Below are positions 1-11,393 of a DNA stretch of 64,000 bases, piece after piece. Positions within the stretch are counted from its first letter, which is position 1. Every line of letters starts with the position of its first letter. The translations under genes and the position numbers were made by a program. The notes beneath the pieces were generated by a model. It did no database searches. It saw nothing but the letters and a program-made list of their open reading frames with translations, and was not told where the DNA came from. The DNA comes from Monoplex corrugatus (Eukaryota > Mollusca > Gastropoda > Littorinimorpha > Ranellidae): positions 52,218,067 to 52,282,066 of the forward strand of contig JAPXFY010000013.1 of NCBI GenBank assembly GCA_030674185.1, given 5' to 3'.

Positions 1-29
1 ATCTGCTTGGAATAAGATTTGATTTGAGA

Positions 30-295
30 TTACATTTGTCAGCCGTCACTTCCTCTGCAGAGCTTGGTGTCGACTAAGGGGACGAAAAACGAGTCGGACC
101 CATGTGCCTTCTGGCTGCGTACGCTAAAGATCCCACGGTAGTTAAAATCGTGATGAGCAGGATATTGCCCGGCTGCCTTGGTATAAAACATTGGACAGAT
201 AGATTGATTTCTCAGGTCCCACCCCCTTTAAGACCAGTTAGCCTTCTTGCCTTTGTGAAGTCTTTGTAAAAAAATGTGAATATAAATATAAAAAT
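30..295 (+). repeat. SINE-like remnant
   Basis: This stretch carries the module CTAAAGATCCCACGG (about 125-140), which is also found in modified form at 851-867 in a clear tRNA-derived SINE. It ends in an A/T-rich tail (AATATAAATATAAAA, about 278-293) of the sort used by LINE-mobilised SINEs. No A or B box could be placed, so it is probably a 5'-truncated copy. Confidence 0.35.
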
Positions 296-659
296 GAAGC
301 GAGGGAGAGGGGATGGGCGCCGCCGTCGTGGTCCTGGCCCCAGGAAAAAGTTGAGGTCTCTGCCACCTCACTCCCCTACGACCCCAGGGTTATGGAACTA
401 TCTAGGTAGGGCCTCAGGACCTGGCCAGCTCATGGGTTTATGTGCAGGCTTAAGGCTTGTGCCGTGGTCATTCTGGATCTTATCCATCACATGGCACTTG
501 TGACATTAGTGCTTATGGAATTCATTCCGAGCGCGGAGACGTCATCTTCAGAAATTGAAACTGAAACTGGTGTGGAGGGCCTGTTTTGAATCTGTCCTGT
601 TTTCGTCTGTTAAGAAATGAAATCAAGCCTACTCGAACACATTTACTTAGTTGTCTCTT

Positions 660-1010
660 AATATCAAAATCGACGGGCGCAGAAGTGAAGTGGGTAAAAC
701 GTCAGACGTCCAATCTGATGGTCTGGGGTTCGATCCTGCCAGGGTTCCTCCCGCCTGGTGGGTAAAGGGTGGGGATTTTTTGCAATCTCCCAGGTCAAAT
801 GTTAGTGCTTGTTTCCCTTTCGTGTGTATTTCGCAAGCATCATGTATGCACATTAAAGATCCTGTGGAAATATGTCAGTGTCCTGTGGTGTGTGGAGATA
901 TGAAAACGCACGTCCACCAAAGACAGAGTATGCAGACTGTGCAGCAACATACTGCCTGCACACACTACACACTCACTACCACACACCATCACCACATTAC
1001 TCTTCACACA

Positions 1011-1069
<59 letters not shown>

Positions 1070-1080
1070 ACTCATACTTA
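660..1080 (+). repeat. tRNA-derived SINE with CA-repeat tail
   Basis: A tRNA-like head has a good B box (GGTTCGATCC, 727-736) and an A-box-like stretch around 675-690. The body holds CATTAAAGATCCTGTGG (851-867) and a 3' module GCAGACTGTGCAGCAACAT (931-949) that recurs near 1870, 2510 and 6940. The copy runs into a long (CA)n tract at 1013-1061. The short reading frames here are CA-repeat translations, not genes. Confidence 0.6.
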
Positions 1081-1163
1081 CATAACATCAAAGGCAATCA
1101 TAGCGTGTACATCAGTGTATATTATACACTGATGTACACGCTATGATTGCCTTTGATGTTATG
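1081..1163. repeat. Perfect 40-bp inverted repeat (hairpin)
   Basis: Arms 1081-1120 and 1124-1163 are exact reverse complements over 40 bases, separated by only 3 bases (ATT). The arms begin CATAACATCAAAGGCAATCA. The hairpin lies directly between CA-rich tracts. It could be a genuine cruciform-forming palindrome, a tiny foldback element, or a fold-back artefact of sequencing or assembly. Confidence 0.95.
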
Positions 1164-1183
1164 AATTCGTCAAAGGCGGACTA

Positions 1184-1215
<32 letters not shown>

Positions 1216-1320
1216 ACACATACACACACATATACACACACACAAGCACATCACTACCATACACACATACAAACGCACGAGTACACTCGCACGTACAGAC
1301 ACACACCACAATAGGTTACT
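1184..1320. repeat. CA/CG compound microsatellite
   Basis: An alternating purine-pyrimidine run, (CA)n then (CG)n then (CA)n, spans about 1184-1245, followed by a looser CA-rich stretch. Such runs can adopt Z-DNA. About 1320-1860 shows no recognisable feature. Confidence 0.85.
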
Positions 1321-1862
1321 GATCGTGCTCGTCTCTCAAAGGGAGGAACGTCAAATCACCGAGAAAGCCGGAACATCTAGGGGAAACAACTCTCTCAGTC
1401 GTCACAAAAAGAAATCCGTGATTATTTCCCTTGCATCGTACTATCATGCTCTTGGTATTCCCTGGATGGATCTTGAGTCCCAATGATTTTGCGTTGCCTC
1501 TGTTCTGTCTGTCATTTTCTTAATGTCTTAATGTCTTTCTATATCCCGTTTCCAAACTCATTTATATCGTCCAGCCGTTTGATTGATGCTCCAAACCAAC
1601 TTCCCGTGGCTAGTCGCTTGATCACAACAAGAATGGCAGAAGGACAAGTGCGCACCAAAGCCACTTGGCAGAAAAATACTTTTTGTTATGAAAAATGTGT
1701 GTGCTTCCAAAATGCTAAAGGCGAAAAGACACTATCAGAATCCTTTGATGAACTTTAATTCACAATGGAAGGAATCAGATATCGAGATCATTCTCCACTG
1801 TTTCTAAACAGCTTCTCTTTCACCAAATGAAACAGGAAAATACCCACACGCCCACCGAATAT

Positions 1863-1945
1863 GGAGCACGCAGACTGTGTAACAACATACCGCCCGCACT
1901 GTGTGGGCTAAACAGCATGCATACACGCAAATGAGAAAAATCAAA
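1863..1945 (+). repeat. SINE 3' module copy
   Basis: GAGCACGCAGACTGTGTAAC followed by a relative of the stem-like CTGCCTGCAC-GTGGGC block matches the modules at 926-962 and 6931-6985. No tRNA head is seen next to it. Confidence 0.5.
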
Positions 1946-2267
1946 ACGAAAAGCAAGTGGACGGTTTTCGTTTGGTTGGTTGGTTTCGCCTCGAAATGGT
2001 ATACGGCTGGTTGGATTCTTTCCCTGTCAGTAAGGTGGGTGGTATGGCGTTATTGTTCGTCTCTTGATTATCTACTGTCTACATCTATACCCTTCACGTT
2101 GCCGTCGTAATCTATGACGGTGCAGATCAAGTTTTAAAAAAAAAAACTAACCAAACAAATTATAATAAGATTTGAAAAACTCCGAAAGCTGAACCCTACT
2201 CGTTATTTTATGACACTGACAGATAACGTTCACCTTATGATGGGTCAAAGACAAAACAGGCGCGAAG

Positions 2268-2575
2268 ATCGCAATGGCCAAGTGGTCAGGATATCATGCC
2301 ACTATTTCCAGTGGAAAGGTTTGAGTTCAAGTCGGTCGATATCGCTGCATAATGGGTAACACGTGAAGATTTTTTCCATCTTAGAGATCAACAAATCAAC
2401 AGACATGACAATCAGATGTGCACAGTAACGGCTGTATAATGCACGTCAGTGACAGTGGCGTATGGAAACACAAACACGACTCAGCATGCACACTCTCGGA
2501 TGAAAGGTATGCAGACAGTGTTTTAACATAACGCCTGCACAGTATTAGTCAGACAGTATGTATACATCTTCAAGA
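2268..2575 (+). repeat. tRNA-derived SINE copy
   Basis: The head reads like a tRNA: an A-box-like GGCCAAGTGGTCAGG (2275-2289) and a B-box-like GAGTTCAAGTC (2323-2333). The 3' end carries a diverged copy of the ATGCAGACAGTG...CGCCTGCACAG module (2509-2545), linking it to the copies near 930, 1870 and 6940. Confidence 0.5.
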
Positions 2576-2961
2576 GAAAAATTGTTAGGAATGAAAAGAA
2601 AGCAAAGAAACACACTGTTTTTATGTTCCAATTGTATTTTTCCCGATGTTTCTGTGCACTTTGCTTTGCACAGGCACACTGTGCAACACTGGGGGTCCCT
2701 CCTCTGTAACCATATCTTTGGATATTATAGCAAATATGCCTAAGTGTATTCTGAGGTTCTAGTTCTGCGCATTTTATATTCCGTCTTCGGTGTAGGGGCC
2801 TATGTGCATGCTGGCCGTATTTGTGTTTCCATAAACCCACGGACACTGTGACTTGGAAGATCGGAAAAAATCTCCACCCTTTCTTTGCAGAGGTGTATCG
2901 AACACAGGACATTCCCATCAAAAGTGCGACCTTTACCAACATGGCTACTGAACCCGACGGG

Positions 2962-2964
<3 letters not shown>

Positions 2965-3000
<36 letters not shown>
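2965..3000. repeat. (CT)n microsatellite
   Basis: Uninterrupted TCTCTC run. The arginine/glutamate-rich minus-strand frame across it is a repeat artefact. Confidence 0.9.
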
Positions 3001-3001
<1 letters not shown>

Positions 3002-3299
3002 ATTCTGGGCGGCCGATCACTGATGATAATCAGTGTAAGCTAATCAGGGAGTATCGGTGTTGCGTCAGTTCTGCGTCTCCTTTGCAATTGTGTATGTACA
3101 CATGTTGACAGTAAAACTGGTGGCTTGTTTTTAGTTCAGCGTCTGTGGTGACGTATCAAATTTCATGACGTCAACATCACTATAGGGTTTACGATATTGT
3201 GCGTGGTTGAACAAGTTTAAGAACTGAAAAAGATCTGACTCTAACGTTGTCTGATTTAAAGTCCCCTACTCAGATTTCATTGTTCTCCAGTATGGGGTG

Positions 3300-3327
3300 C
3301 GCGCGCGCGCGCGCGTGTGTGTGTGTA
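3300..3327. repeat. (CG)n(TG)n tract
   Basis: Alternating CGCG then TGTG, strictly purine-pyrimidine and Z-DNA-prone. The flanking 3100-3530 shows no gene. Confidence 0.85.
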
Positions 3328-3533
3328 ACACGAGTGAAAGTATAGGAGTATTCACATTTGCACTTTGTGCATTAAATCGTAAACTTCTTTCATTCGTCAT
3401 TATCTACATTACATTATCTACATGGTCAGGACACATCTGGCGATGAATGTGGCTGCCATGAAACGTGAGAGTCAGAGGAACTGTAGTTGGTCATGTCTTC
3501 TATCGCTCCACTTGATAGGGGCGACATCGCTGC

Positions 3534-3660
<127 letters not shown>

Positions 3661-3899
3661 GCAGCTGTTTGGTCTTCTTGTCCTGCGTCCACTGGAGTGA
3701 CAAGACAGACAGGAGGGACCGTCAGTAGGTGAGAGTGGTTCCTGTTGAGGCTCAGGACCTGGCACTGCTCCACCGAAAAGACATCAATAGGCGAGGGCCA
3801 TGATTATGTACACATTTGCCTCTTATTGCGTGTTACCGTAGTTAGAAAGCGCCTGCAGCCCTGTAAGTTTTATGTAGGAGTTGCTCCACCCTTAATCTA

Positions 3900-5216
3900 C
3901 GAGGGTACTTTCCAGTAGAGTGAGACCAACGAACTTATACGTCAAAGACTTACCGGCAAAAAAAAAATGATTCATTTCATCTGTTCGAAGCATTCACCTC
4001 CTGCTGCCACACACTTCTGCATTTGCTCGATCCACTGTAGAAATGCCGCTCTGTAGGCTTCTTTGGGTATATGTGACAGACACTGGAAAACCGCCGTTCC
4101 CAAGGCTGCTCGGCTCTTGAAACTTCTTTCTGCCAGTGATTTCTTCAGATGCGGAAATAGGTAAAAGTCACAGGGTGCAAGGTCTGGGAAGTAAGCAGGG
4201 TGTGGCAAAGTATAGATGTTCTCGGTTGCAAGACATTTTCGTACGAGCCTTGACTTGTCATGAAGAATCTTGATTCTTCTCATGCCTGCAGTCGGTCGGG
4301 AAGTTGCATAAAACTTCTTGATGTCAGACAGTACTGAGTCTCTGTAGAACTTTCCGGTGATGGTCTCTCCTTGTTTGCATGGTTTCTGTGGCACGATCCC
4401 CTTTGTGTTGAAAAAAATGGTGTATAACACTTTCTTTTGCGAACGTTGATGACGAGCGATATGAGGAGGAACCCCACCTTGAGGAATCCAGACCTTGTTC
4501 TGTGACTTTCTCCGAGGTTCATATATGTACACCCAGGTTTCGTCACCTGTCACAATTTTATCCAGCCTCTTATAGTAAATTTTCAGCATATCTTGAAAGG
4601 TACGTAACCTACCCCCCTTATTTTCTGGCGTCAAAATATGAGGGATCCATCTTGATGACACCTTCCTGTAGCCAATCTGATTTCTTAGGATCCTCGATGT
4701 AGTCGACAAATAAATGTCGAGACAATCAGCAATCTCTTCAAGGCTGACTCTTGAATCAGCATCAACCATTGCATTCACACTAGCCACTAACTTTTCATCG
4801 CACTTTTTGCTTTTTCGCATTTCCCCCCTGTGTCTTCAGTGCTGGCCTGGCCACTTGCAAAATGTTTTACCCATCTGAACACAGTTGCTTTCGAAGGAGC
4901 AGAAGGTTGTCCCAAAGCTCTCATGTCCGCAAGTATTTCGGATGCATTCTTTCCGAGGGCGACAAGTAGGCCTACCTTGATGTAGCTGCGATAATCGCTG
5001 TTGAAAACGCCATTTTCTTTGCCATTTTTCAAATCAGTCTCTGACAGGGCCTTGACATACACTGTCAGAACCGTAAGACGGATCAAAGATGAATAACGAA
5101 ATTTGGCACAAAATTACATCATAGAGTGACGTTTTCTGTGACATATTTTTCCATTTTCTGTAAATGCGTTTTCAAGCTATACAGACGTGGTCTCATTCTA
5201 TTGGAAATTACCCTCG
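3900..5216 (-). mobile_element. Mariner-type transposon with TIRs and TA target duplications
   Basis: Terminal inverted repeats start CGAGGGTACTTTCCAGTAGA on the left (from 3900) and CGAGGGTAATTTCCAATAGA read inward from the right (to 5216). They match at 26 of 29 positions. TA dinucleotides flank both sides (3898-3899, 5217-5218), the target duplication expected for Tc1/mariner. The length of 1,317 bp is normal for mariner. The transposase lies on the minus strand and is frameshifted, so this copy is probably dead but structurally complete. Confidence 0.95.
3972..5086 (-). pseudogene. Mariner transposase, frameshifted
   Basis: Two overlapping minus-strand frames make up one transposase. The N-terminal part (4787-5086) holds helix-turn-helix sequence (SAPSKATVFRWVKHFASG). 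The C-terminal part (3972-4820) has TGDETW (first catalytic Asp), HDKSR where the family has HDN (second Asp), and PDLAPCDFYLF (third Asp). The frames meet at a run of six G (plus-strand C run 4826-4831), the likely indel. Between the second and third Asp there are 29 residues, not the 34 of D,D34D mariners, which fits an in-frame loss of about five residues just after HD. The N-terminal frame has no convincing ATG start. Cut-and-paste activity from this copy is unlikely. Confidence 0.9.
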
Positions 5217-5834
5217 TATTGTAAGACAGGCGCCGCAGCATGTTTTGCACCATCTCCATGAAATCTGATGACTTTGTCACAAAAGGTGATGCATCTGTAC
5301 ACCAAGAATAGACAGTTTATGAAAATAAACATAAAGTTATAAACAACGAAAATAAATAAATAAACAAATAAATAAATAAAACAATTAAATGGGCCAAACA
5401 GATTCATCAGTACATCCACCTTCGTCTCTTCATCTTGCACAGTTTGCTTTAGGCTACATATGGCTTGATTTCGTTGTTTGGCTGGGTGTTCCTGTCTATA
5501 GAGAAAATGTTCACTTTTATGTGTACCCTTTTATAGTTTCAATGAAATCCTCTACATAAGAGAAAATAACTCCTGTGCAGATACTGATAATGCTGTGGGA
5601 TTCATTTTCTGATCAAGACTGCGTGACACTGAGAGGTATACTCTACACTTGCTTTCATGATATATACTGGTGTCAACCACGACTGAGAGATACAAACCCC
5701 TAGGGAGTTTGGACATTTTTGCAACCCCGTCATCCACTATGTGGATGAGACTAGAATGTGTGGTCCCAATTTTAGCAATGAGCTCATATTATCACGTTCA
5801 GCTCTTATCATCAACTTTATTATGTCCAGTATGT

Positions 5835-5838
5835 GTGC

Positions 5839-5884
<46 letters not shown>

Positions 5885-6031
5885 TGTGTATGGGTACGTG
5901 CGTACGTGTGTGTGTGTGTGTGTGTGGGGTATGGGTACGTGCGTACGTGTGTGTGTGTGTGTATGGGTACGTGCGTACGTGTGTGTGTGTGTGTGGGTAC
6001 GTGAGTACGTGTGTGTGTGTGTGTGTGTGTG
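5835..6031. repeat. GT microsatellite with embedded minisatellite
   Basis: A (GT)n tract is broken by four copies of a block reading GGGTACGTGCGTACGTGTG or, in the last copy, GGGTACGTGAGTACGTGTG (starts near 5890, 5933, 5965, 5996). Each block is followed by a fresh GT run, so the compound unit is about 30-43 bp. No coding value. Confidence 0.85.
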
Positions 6032-6149
6032 TTGTATGATGTATCAATGTTTCTGTATGTACGATTTTAACACCGTGATATGAGACTTGAAAATGTGTAA
6101 TGTGCAGTGAATCCAAATGATTCTGGAAAATAGCGCGAAACAAAAATGA

Positions 6150-6238
6150 TCTAGTAGTATAGTAGTAGTAGTAGTAGTATTGTAGCAGCAGAAGCAGTAA
6201 TTAGAAGTAGTAACACTAGCAGTAGAAGTAGTAATAGG

Positions 6239-6305
<67 letters not shown>

Positions 6306-6322
6306 GCAGCAGCAATAGTAGT
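6150..6322. repeat. (TAG)n/(CAG)n trinucleotide tract
   Basis: Interspersed TAG and CAG triplets, including about eight uninterrupted CAG near 6238-6263. The poly-Ala/Thr minus-strand frame is a repeat artefact. Confidence 0.9.
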
Positions 6323-6417
6323 AGTGTCGATTTTGGGGCTAAAGTCAGAGGTACCCGACCTGCACAATGTTATAATGGCACCATTACAGTCTCTTTTTTT
6401 TTAATGCACAGGCTGGG

Positions 6418-6418
<1 letters not shown>

Positions 6419-6501
<83 letters not shown>

Positions 6502-6505
6502 GTAT
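6419..6505. repeat. (TA)n microsatellite with TATG tail
   Basis: About 70 bases of pure TA followed by several GTAT repeats. It resembles the TA-rich 3' tail of the LINE fragment at 41.2 kb, but no LINE sequence is visible beside it. Confidence 0.9.
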
Positions 6506-6687
6506 AGTTTTTTTTCTTTTTCATTTTTTTTATGATAAAGCCGTGGACTGATGTTTCGAGCAGTCTCAGTCTGCAGCATTAAAAACTGGCCTGTTCGCTG
6601 CACATCTTAATGTTTCTACCATTCAAACATTAAGATGGGCAGCGTGGAAAAAAAAAAAAAAAAAAAAAGATGGGCAGCGTGCATGCC

Positions 6688-7080
6688 AGTTCACAATGTT
6701 GTGGGCTGGGATTAGACTCGAGACTGAAATCTTGAATCCACGGCTCTGCAAAATATCAACATTTTTTTTTTTTTTAACAAAAGTAACTTTCTGGTTGAGA
6801 CAGACACCGCAGGAAAAAAAAAGTGGAGGTGATAAAGAGAAAGAAAGGTCCTAGGTGACCTGTTTTCGGAGCTTGTCATTGGCACCCCTTTTTGGATAGC
6901 ATAATGGTATCCTGAAAACGCCCACTGAAGACGGAGTACGCAGACTGTGCAGCAACATGCTGCCTGCACAGCGTGGGCAAAACATCGTGCATACATGCAT
7001 CCACGAAAAATCGAAACGCTGAGCAAAATGATTTTTTTTAAAAAGCAAGCAAGCAAACAAACAAACAAACAAACAAATAA
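6688..7080 (+). repeat. SINE-like copy ending in AAAC repeats
   Basis: Positions 6914-6985 match the SINE at 903-962 closely (TGAAAACGC...CACT...AGTACGCAGACTGTGCAGCA). A weak B-box-like GGGATTAGACTCGAG lies at 6707-6721. The copy ends in CAAG/CAAA repeats (7045-7075). Confidence 0.5.
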
Positions 7081-7387
7081 ATATTTAGGTTTGCATGAAT
7101 TAAAGGCAGTGTGTATGTATGTGTATTTTCTCACAGACAAGGTGTTTTTTGTTTGTAATTCTTTAAAAATCTAGATCTAGATGGTCATATAAACTGAGAA
7201 AATCGATTTAGTTAAAAACCAAATTTCAATGACCAGGGTTAAAACTTGAATGGTCGTGGTCTCAGCGCGAGGTAATACTAACAGATGTGCGCATCGAATG
7301 ACCGACCTGGACAGTGGGTCAATCTTCGCACGCAGTGGACATGCCGGCCACGTTCTACATAGGCATTGAATTCTTCTGTCTAGACAG

Positions 7388-7459
7388 GCCGTGATAGTCT
7401 AGTGGTTAGGACCTCGCGTTGTGGCCGCGATAACCCAGGTTCGAATCCTGGTCACGGCA
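7388..7459 (+). tRNA. tRNA-His (GTG)
   Basis: All four arms fold by hand. The acceptor pairs GCCGTGA (7388-7394) with TCACGGC (7452-7458). The D stem is GTC/GAC. The anticodon stem TCGCG/CGCGA (7414-7418, 7426-7430) closes a loop with anticodon GTG (7421-7423). The T stem CCAGG/CCTGG closes the canonical loop TTCGAAT (7440-7446). A 3' discriminator A (7459) and a T-run starting at 7463, a Pol III terminator, follow. There is no intron and CCA is not encoded, as usual in eukaryotes. The perfect stems argue for a functional gene rather than a SINE head. Confidence 0.97.
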
Positions 7460-7922
7460 AAATTTTTCCTCCTATTTTCGATTTCAACAGCATTTGGTTT
7501 TTTGAAGAGTTCCATAGTTATTTGTTGTTTTTTTCCTGCATTTTGTTCCCTTTCTTTTTTTAAGGGGGGATGGGGCACCGGGATGACGGTTTATTTGATG
7601 TGTTTTTTATACGGAAATTGAACTTTTTTCCTGCTTAATTGAACTGTTCTTCCTCCTGCCTTTTTTTTTCTATCCTTTCTTTCTTTTCTTTATTTTTCTT
7701 TCGTTTTTTTTCTCTTCTTTTTCTTTTTTATTCTTTTTTCTTTTTTAGGGAGGGAGGCGTGTGTTTTGAGTGGGGGAAGGGGTGAGAGGCTCTTCCCTCA
7801 GAAAGAGAGAGAGAGGGGGGGGGGTGTCACGGAAGTGAATCATCACCCACTTTTATGTCTGATTGTATTTTTGTTTGTGAAAACTTTTTTTTCCTACAGC
7901 ATTCCGTCAGGGTCACTTCTGC

Positions 7923-7924
<2 letters not shown>

Positions 7925-7998
<74 letters not shown>

Positions 7999-8032
7999 AA
8001 GTGCCCGTGCCGTGTGTGTGTGTGTGTGTATG
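7925..8032. repeat. (GT)n microsatellite
   Basis: About 70 bases of pure GT and a second shorter GT run. Downstream 8170-8270 has a sequence like a LINE 3' end (TGAAGTGCTTAGGGCTCTTG). 8270-9085 shows nothing coding. Confidence 0.9.
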
Positions 8033-9088
8033 TGACAGATTCTTTTTGTAAACCAATAGACATGTACAGTGGATATGTCCTTAAATTTCTTTTTATTGCT
8101 TTCTTAACGTTGTACGAGCACGTTAATCCTTTTCATTTTAGCGATAGGGTACAGGTTGACATGTAGTCTGCTGTACGTGTGTGTCTGCCTTTGCAGTTTA
8201 CATTTTGTGAAGTGCTTAGGGCTCTTGTAAGATTAGGCGCTGAACATGTAGGCCTATCCTATTCTTCTTGTTCTTGTCACTTACAAAAATTTAATGGTGA
8301 GCAGTATTTGGCGTAGTAGTAGTTTCCCTTCCTCATCTTGCCTGTGTGGAGACTGGTTGTGGTTGAGGCTGCGCGCGACCAGAACGTTGTGAAGATTTTT
8401 TTAAAGTGGTAATTGTGGGTGAGGGGGGGGGGGGGAGTATGTCATTTGCAATTGAAAAGCTCAGTTGTTAAACACTAAATGTATTGGCTATGTAAAGCTG
8501 TGTGATGTTCTTATTTGAATAATTTACATAATACTCTGGTCAGCACAGGTGTACAATGTAAGTTATGTAGATGAATTACGAATAAAACTAAACTAAAAGC
8601 ATTCACAAGACATTGCCGCAATCATTATTGCCGTGGACTAATATGTTACATAAAAATTCCAAGCATTGTCAAATAAAATTGTTTGTGCGTTCGATCTTGA
8701 GCAGTTAAGGAGTCGTGGGAAAAGTAATTGTGTTAGTATATTTATAATTACAGAGTTTGTTGAAATGCATTCAAACAAGATGGCCCCTGCCAGCGCGGGA
8801 ACAACATTCAACAGGACAGAAACCACAGATGTGCAGACTTTTCTGGCACATGGACGCAGGGCCGGGCCTAGACGGGGTTCCTGGGATTCTAGACCCGCCC
8901 GCCCCCTCAAGGAAAAAAAAATTAAAATAGGTATGTGACAAAGTTTATTTTCTTGAAAATAGCCTAGGCCTATTTTAGGTATGTCACAATCGGCGATTAC
9001 GCGTGCGCGAAAACTGTAGCGGAAGACTGTTATCGGCGTGGCGGCACATGTGAGAGGGTAGGCAAACAATCGCTGTTTGTTTCGTTAA

Positions 9089-9706
9089 CCCTTTCGCTGC
9101 TATCATGTTTTGCTGAGACACATGCTAAGATTTTTTTCAGAAACAGACAAAAATCACGCTTATTATTTTCAATTGCTTATAATTCAGAAGGCATTGAAGA
9201 TAGATACATAAAAGTATATATCAAATGAAAGGAAATTGAATGAAGATTTTGTTTATGACAATTTCAAAATGAAATAATGTACCAGAGTGTCACATGTACT
9301 CTTTGAAATGCAATAAAAAAAAAAAGTTAAAGTCAATGATGATGTAATCAAGTGATGCAAGAGCTCACAAGCAGTTTATAGCACACTTTGATTTGAAGAT
9401 ATAGACTGTACAAAGGTCAGAAAGCAGTGTCCAGCCACAATATAAGCACAGCCTAGCCACACATAAAATGAAAGGGTTTTATCTCCCAGTGTCTATCCCC
9501 AGTAAAAACGTTTCTGAGTGTGGTATTCTGGAAGCAGTCTTCTAAACACAGTCCTCTCCTTCCCCCTCTTGCTCCCCTTCCCCTTCTAGCAGGCCCAGCA
9601 ACAGCAGGTCCAGGCTGAACATCATCACCATGCTGCATTACCATACCTGTAGCACAGTGAAAGCAAGGATTCAAATTTCCACATATTTTATGAAATAAAA
9701 AAAAAG

Positions 9707-9757
<51 letters not shown>

Positions 9758-10834
9758 TACACACACCCACACTGACATAGGTAGCATGCTACTCCCCCAT
9801 GCCACGCCCCCTTTCATTTTCCTCAAGCAAACACTGCAAAGAAACCCAGTGAGTACTGCTTCTACCAAAGTGACTTCATTACAACATTGTTTCTGTCAGT
9901 ATTATCACTGAATGCTTTCATAGTTTCAATTTCCTATAAAAAGTCACACCAACAGTCTCTCTCTCTCTCTCTTTCTCTCTCTCACACACACACACACACG
10001 CACACCCCTCTGCTCCCACCCTACTCCTCACATAAACACACACAGGCCATGGAGATAGTAGCCTACTCCTCACACAAACACACAAAGGCCAGGAAGATGG
10101 CACAGGGCAGAGGCCGACCAGAAAAACAAATCATCAACAACACACACAGCGTGCAACGAGCGAGCGACGAGTGACACGCCCACAGGTCGAACACACTGCC
10201 CACTCGGTCACTGGTTCGCTCGCTGACCAGGCCCAAACAAAGGGCTCAGCCATACAATACACACACTTAGCTGTTCTATTTATAAATATACTGAGAAGAA
10301 AGCAATACAATCATGTTATAAAATGAATAAAGCTCTCAAATACACCTACCTGCATCTGGAACAATCGGATCTCCATAGCATAGCCTACTCTGATTCAGAC
10401 GATCAGTCACCCAAAGATTCTTCCACATCAAAATCTGGGTCGTTGGCATCAACTTCACGAAGTTCGAAGCCAGCTGGCTTGAAGTCTTCATCTCCACTGT
10501 CTTGATCTCGAAAAATCGCTTCAATAACTTCTGCAACTGTGTAGGTTCGTTGTGGGGCAGCCATAGCGCTTCAAAAACTGAAAGCTCAACTTCATAGCAC
10601 CTTGCCAATCGATCGTGATAAATTATGCAAATGATCTAAATAACTTGAACAAACGGCACTCAAAGAGCGAAGATTGTCAAGGGACCTAATCAAATGATAA
10701 ATAGAACGGTACTGTGATATGCTAGATGAAAAGAGAAAGAGTGTTTGATACGGGACGATCCGCGATCGTCAACAGAGCATTGCAGACGACGGTTTCTATG
10801 ACGATCGTCACTCGTCAACAGCGCAATGAAGAGG
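9089..10834 (-). mobile_element. piggyBac-type deletion derivative
   Basis: TTAA flanks both sides (9085-9088, 10835-10838). The ends are inverted relatives: CCCTTTCGCTGC inward from the left and CCTCTTCATTGC inward from the right. Inside, the minus strand keeps an N-terminal piece starting MAAPQRTYTVAEVIEAIF (10562 down to about 10395; SGDEDF acidic run, then in-frame stops). It also keeps a degraded C-terminal cysteine-rich piece (GLCLEDCF, about 9555-9690). The catalytic core is missing. It also contains CA and CT microsatellites (9712-9752, 9957-10000). Subterminal repeats CGATCGTC and CGTCAACAG occur near 10758-10820. It is likely mobilised only in trans, if at all. Confidence 0.7.
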
Positions 10835-11329
10835 TTAATGTATTCATGTGTCCGATAATTACCGATCTGAATACCGAAGTCCGTACTTTTCCCGTGATGA
10901 TCTGGTCATTTTCACGAGCTTCCTCTGATTTGCTGACATGGCAGTGGTGGTGTGACTTGTGGTGTTTGCGGCCGTATCTCCCAAACTTACAGGTATAATC
11001 GTAACGTCAAGTGAATTAATTACCAATAAGAACATGCATTTTCCTGCTTATGTGTAAAATTTGGTGCAGATTTATTGAAAGAAAACCATTTTAGGCCATA
11101 TTAGTATTACAGATAGTGGGTGTGGTGACCGTTGTTATTGCCTTGTTCACAATGGCCGCAAGACTTTTTAGTGCCGATTAACCGTTTTCTTTTTATCATA
11201 CCAGCTGAACCTATTGGCTTATCGCCTTCATTTTTCACGACATACAAGACAATGCATTTTTAGTGTACTGTGTAAAATTTGGTGAACAATTATTGTCTAT
11301 GACTCGAAATACAAGCTTCAGTTTGACGC

Positions 11330-11393
11330 TGGTTGTCAGCCACTAGCGTCAGTCTAGATCTAGTAGACGCTGGTTGTCAGTCTAGATCTAGAT
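11330..11393. repeat. Short local duplication
   Basis: GACGCTGGTTGTCAG occurs twice (near 11324 and 11365), each followed by CTAGATCTAG-type palindromic sequence. 10840-12250 otherwise shows no gene. Confidence 0.6.

Noticed and set aside
651..1132. Three overlapping frames with His/Thr or Cys/Val repeats
   Set aside because: Translations of (CA)n; they cover a SINE and have no independent coding sign. The same applies at 3422-3773, 5670-6143, 7766-8166 and 11541-11822.
2523..3020. 165-residue minus-strand frame with Arg/Glu repeats
   Set aside because: Driven by the (CT)n tract and a SINE copy; no domain and no conserved-looking motif.
8638..9069. 143-residue minus-strand frame
   Set aside because: Composition is unremarkable, no motif, no splice signals; likely a chance frame in a G/C-richer stretch.
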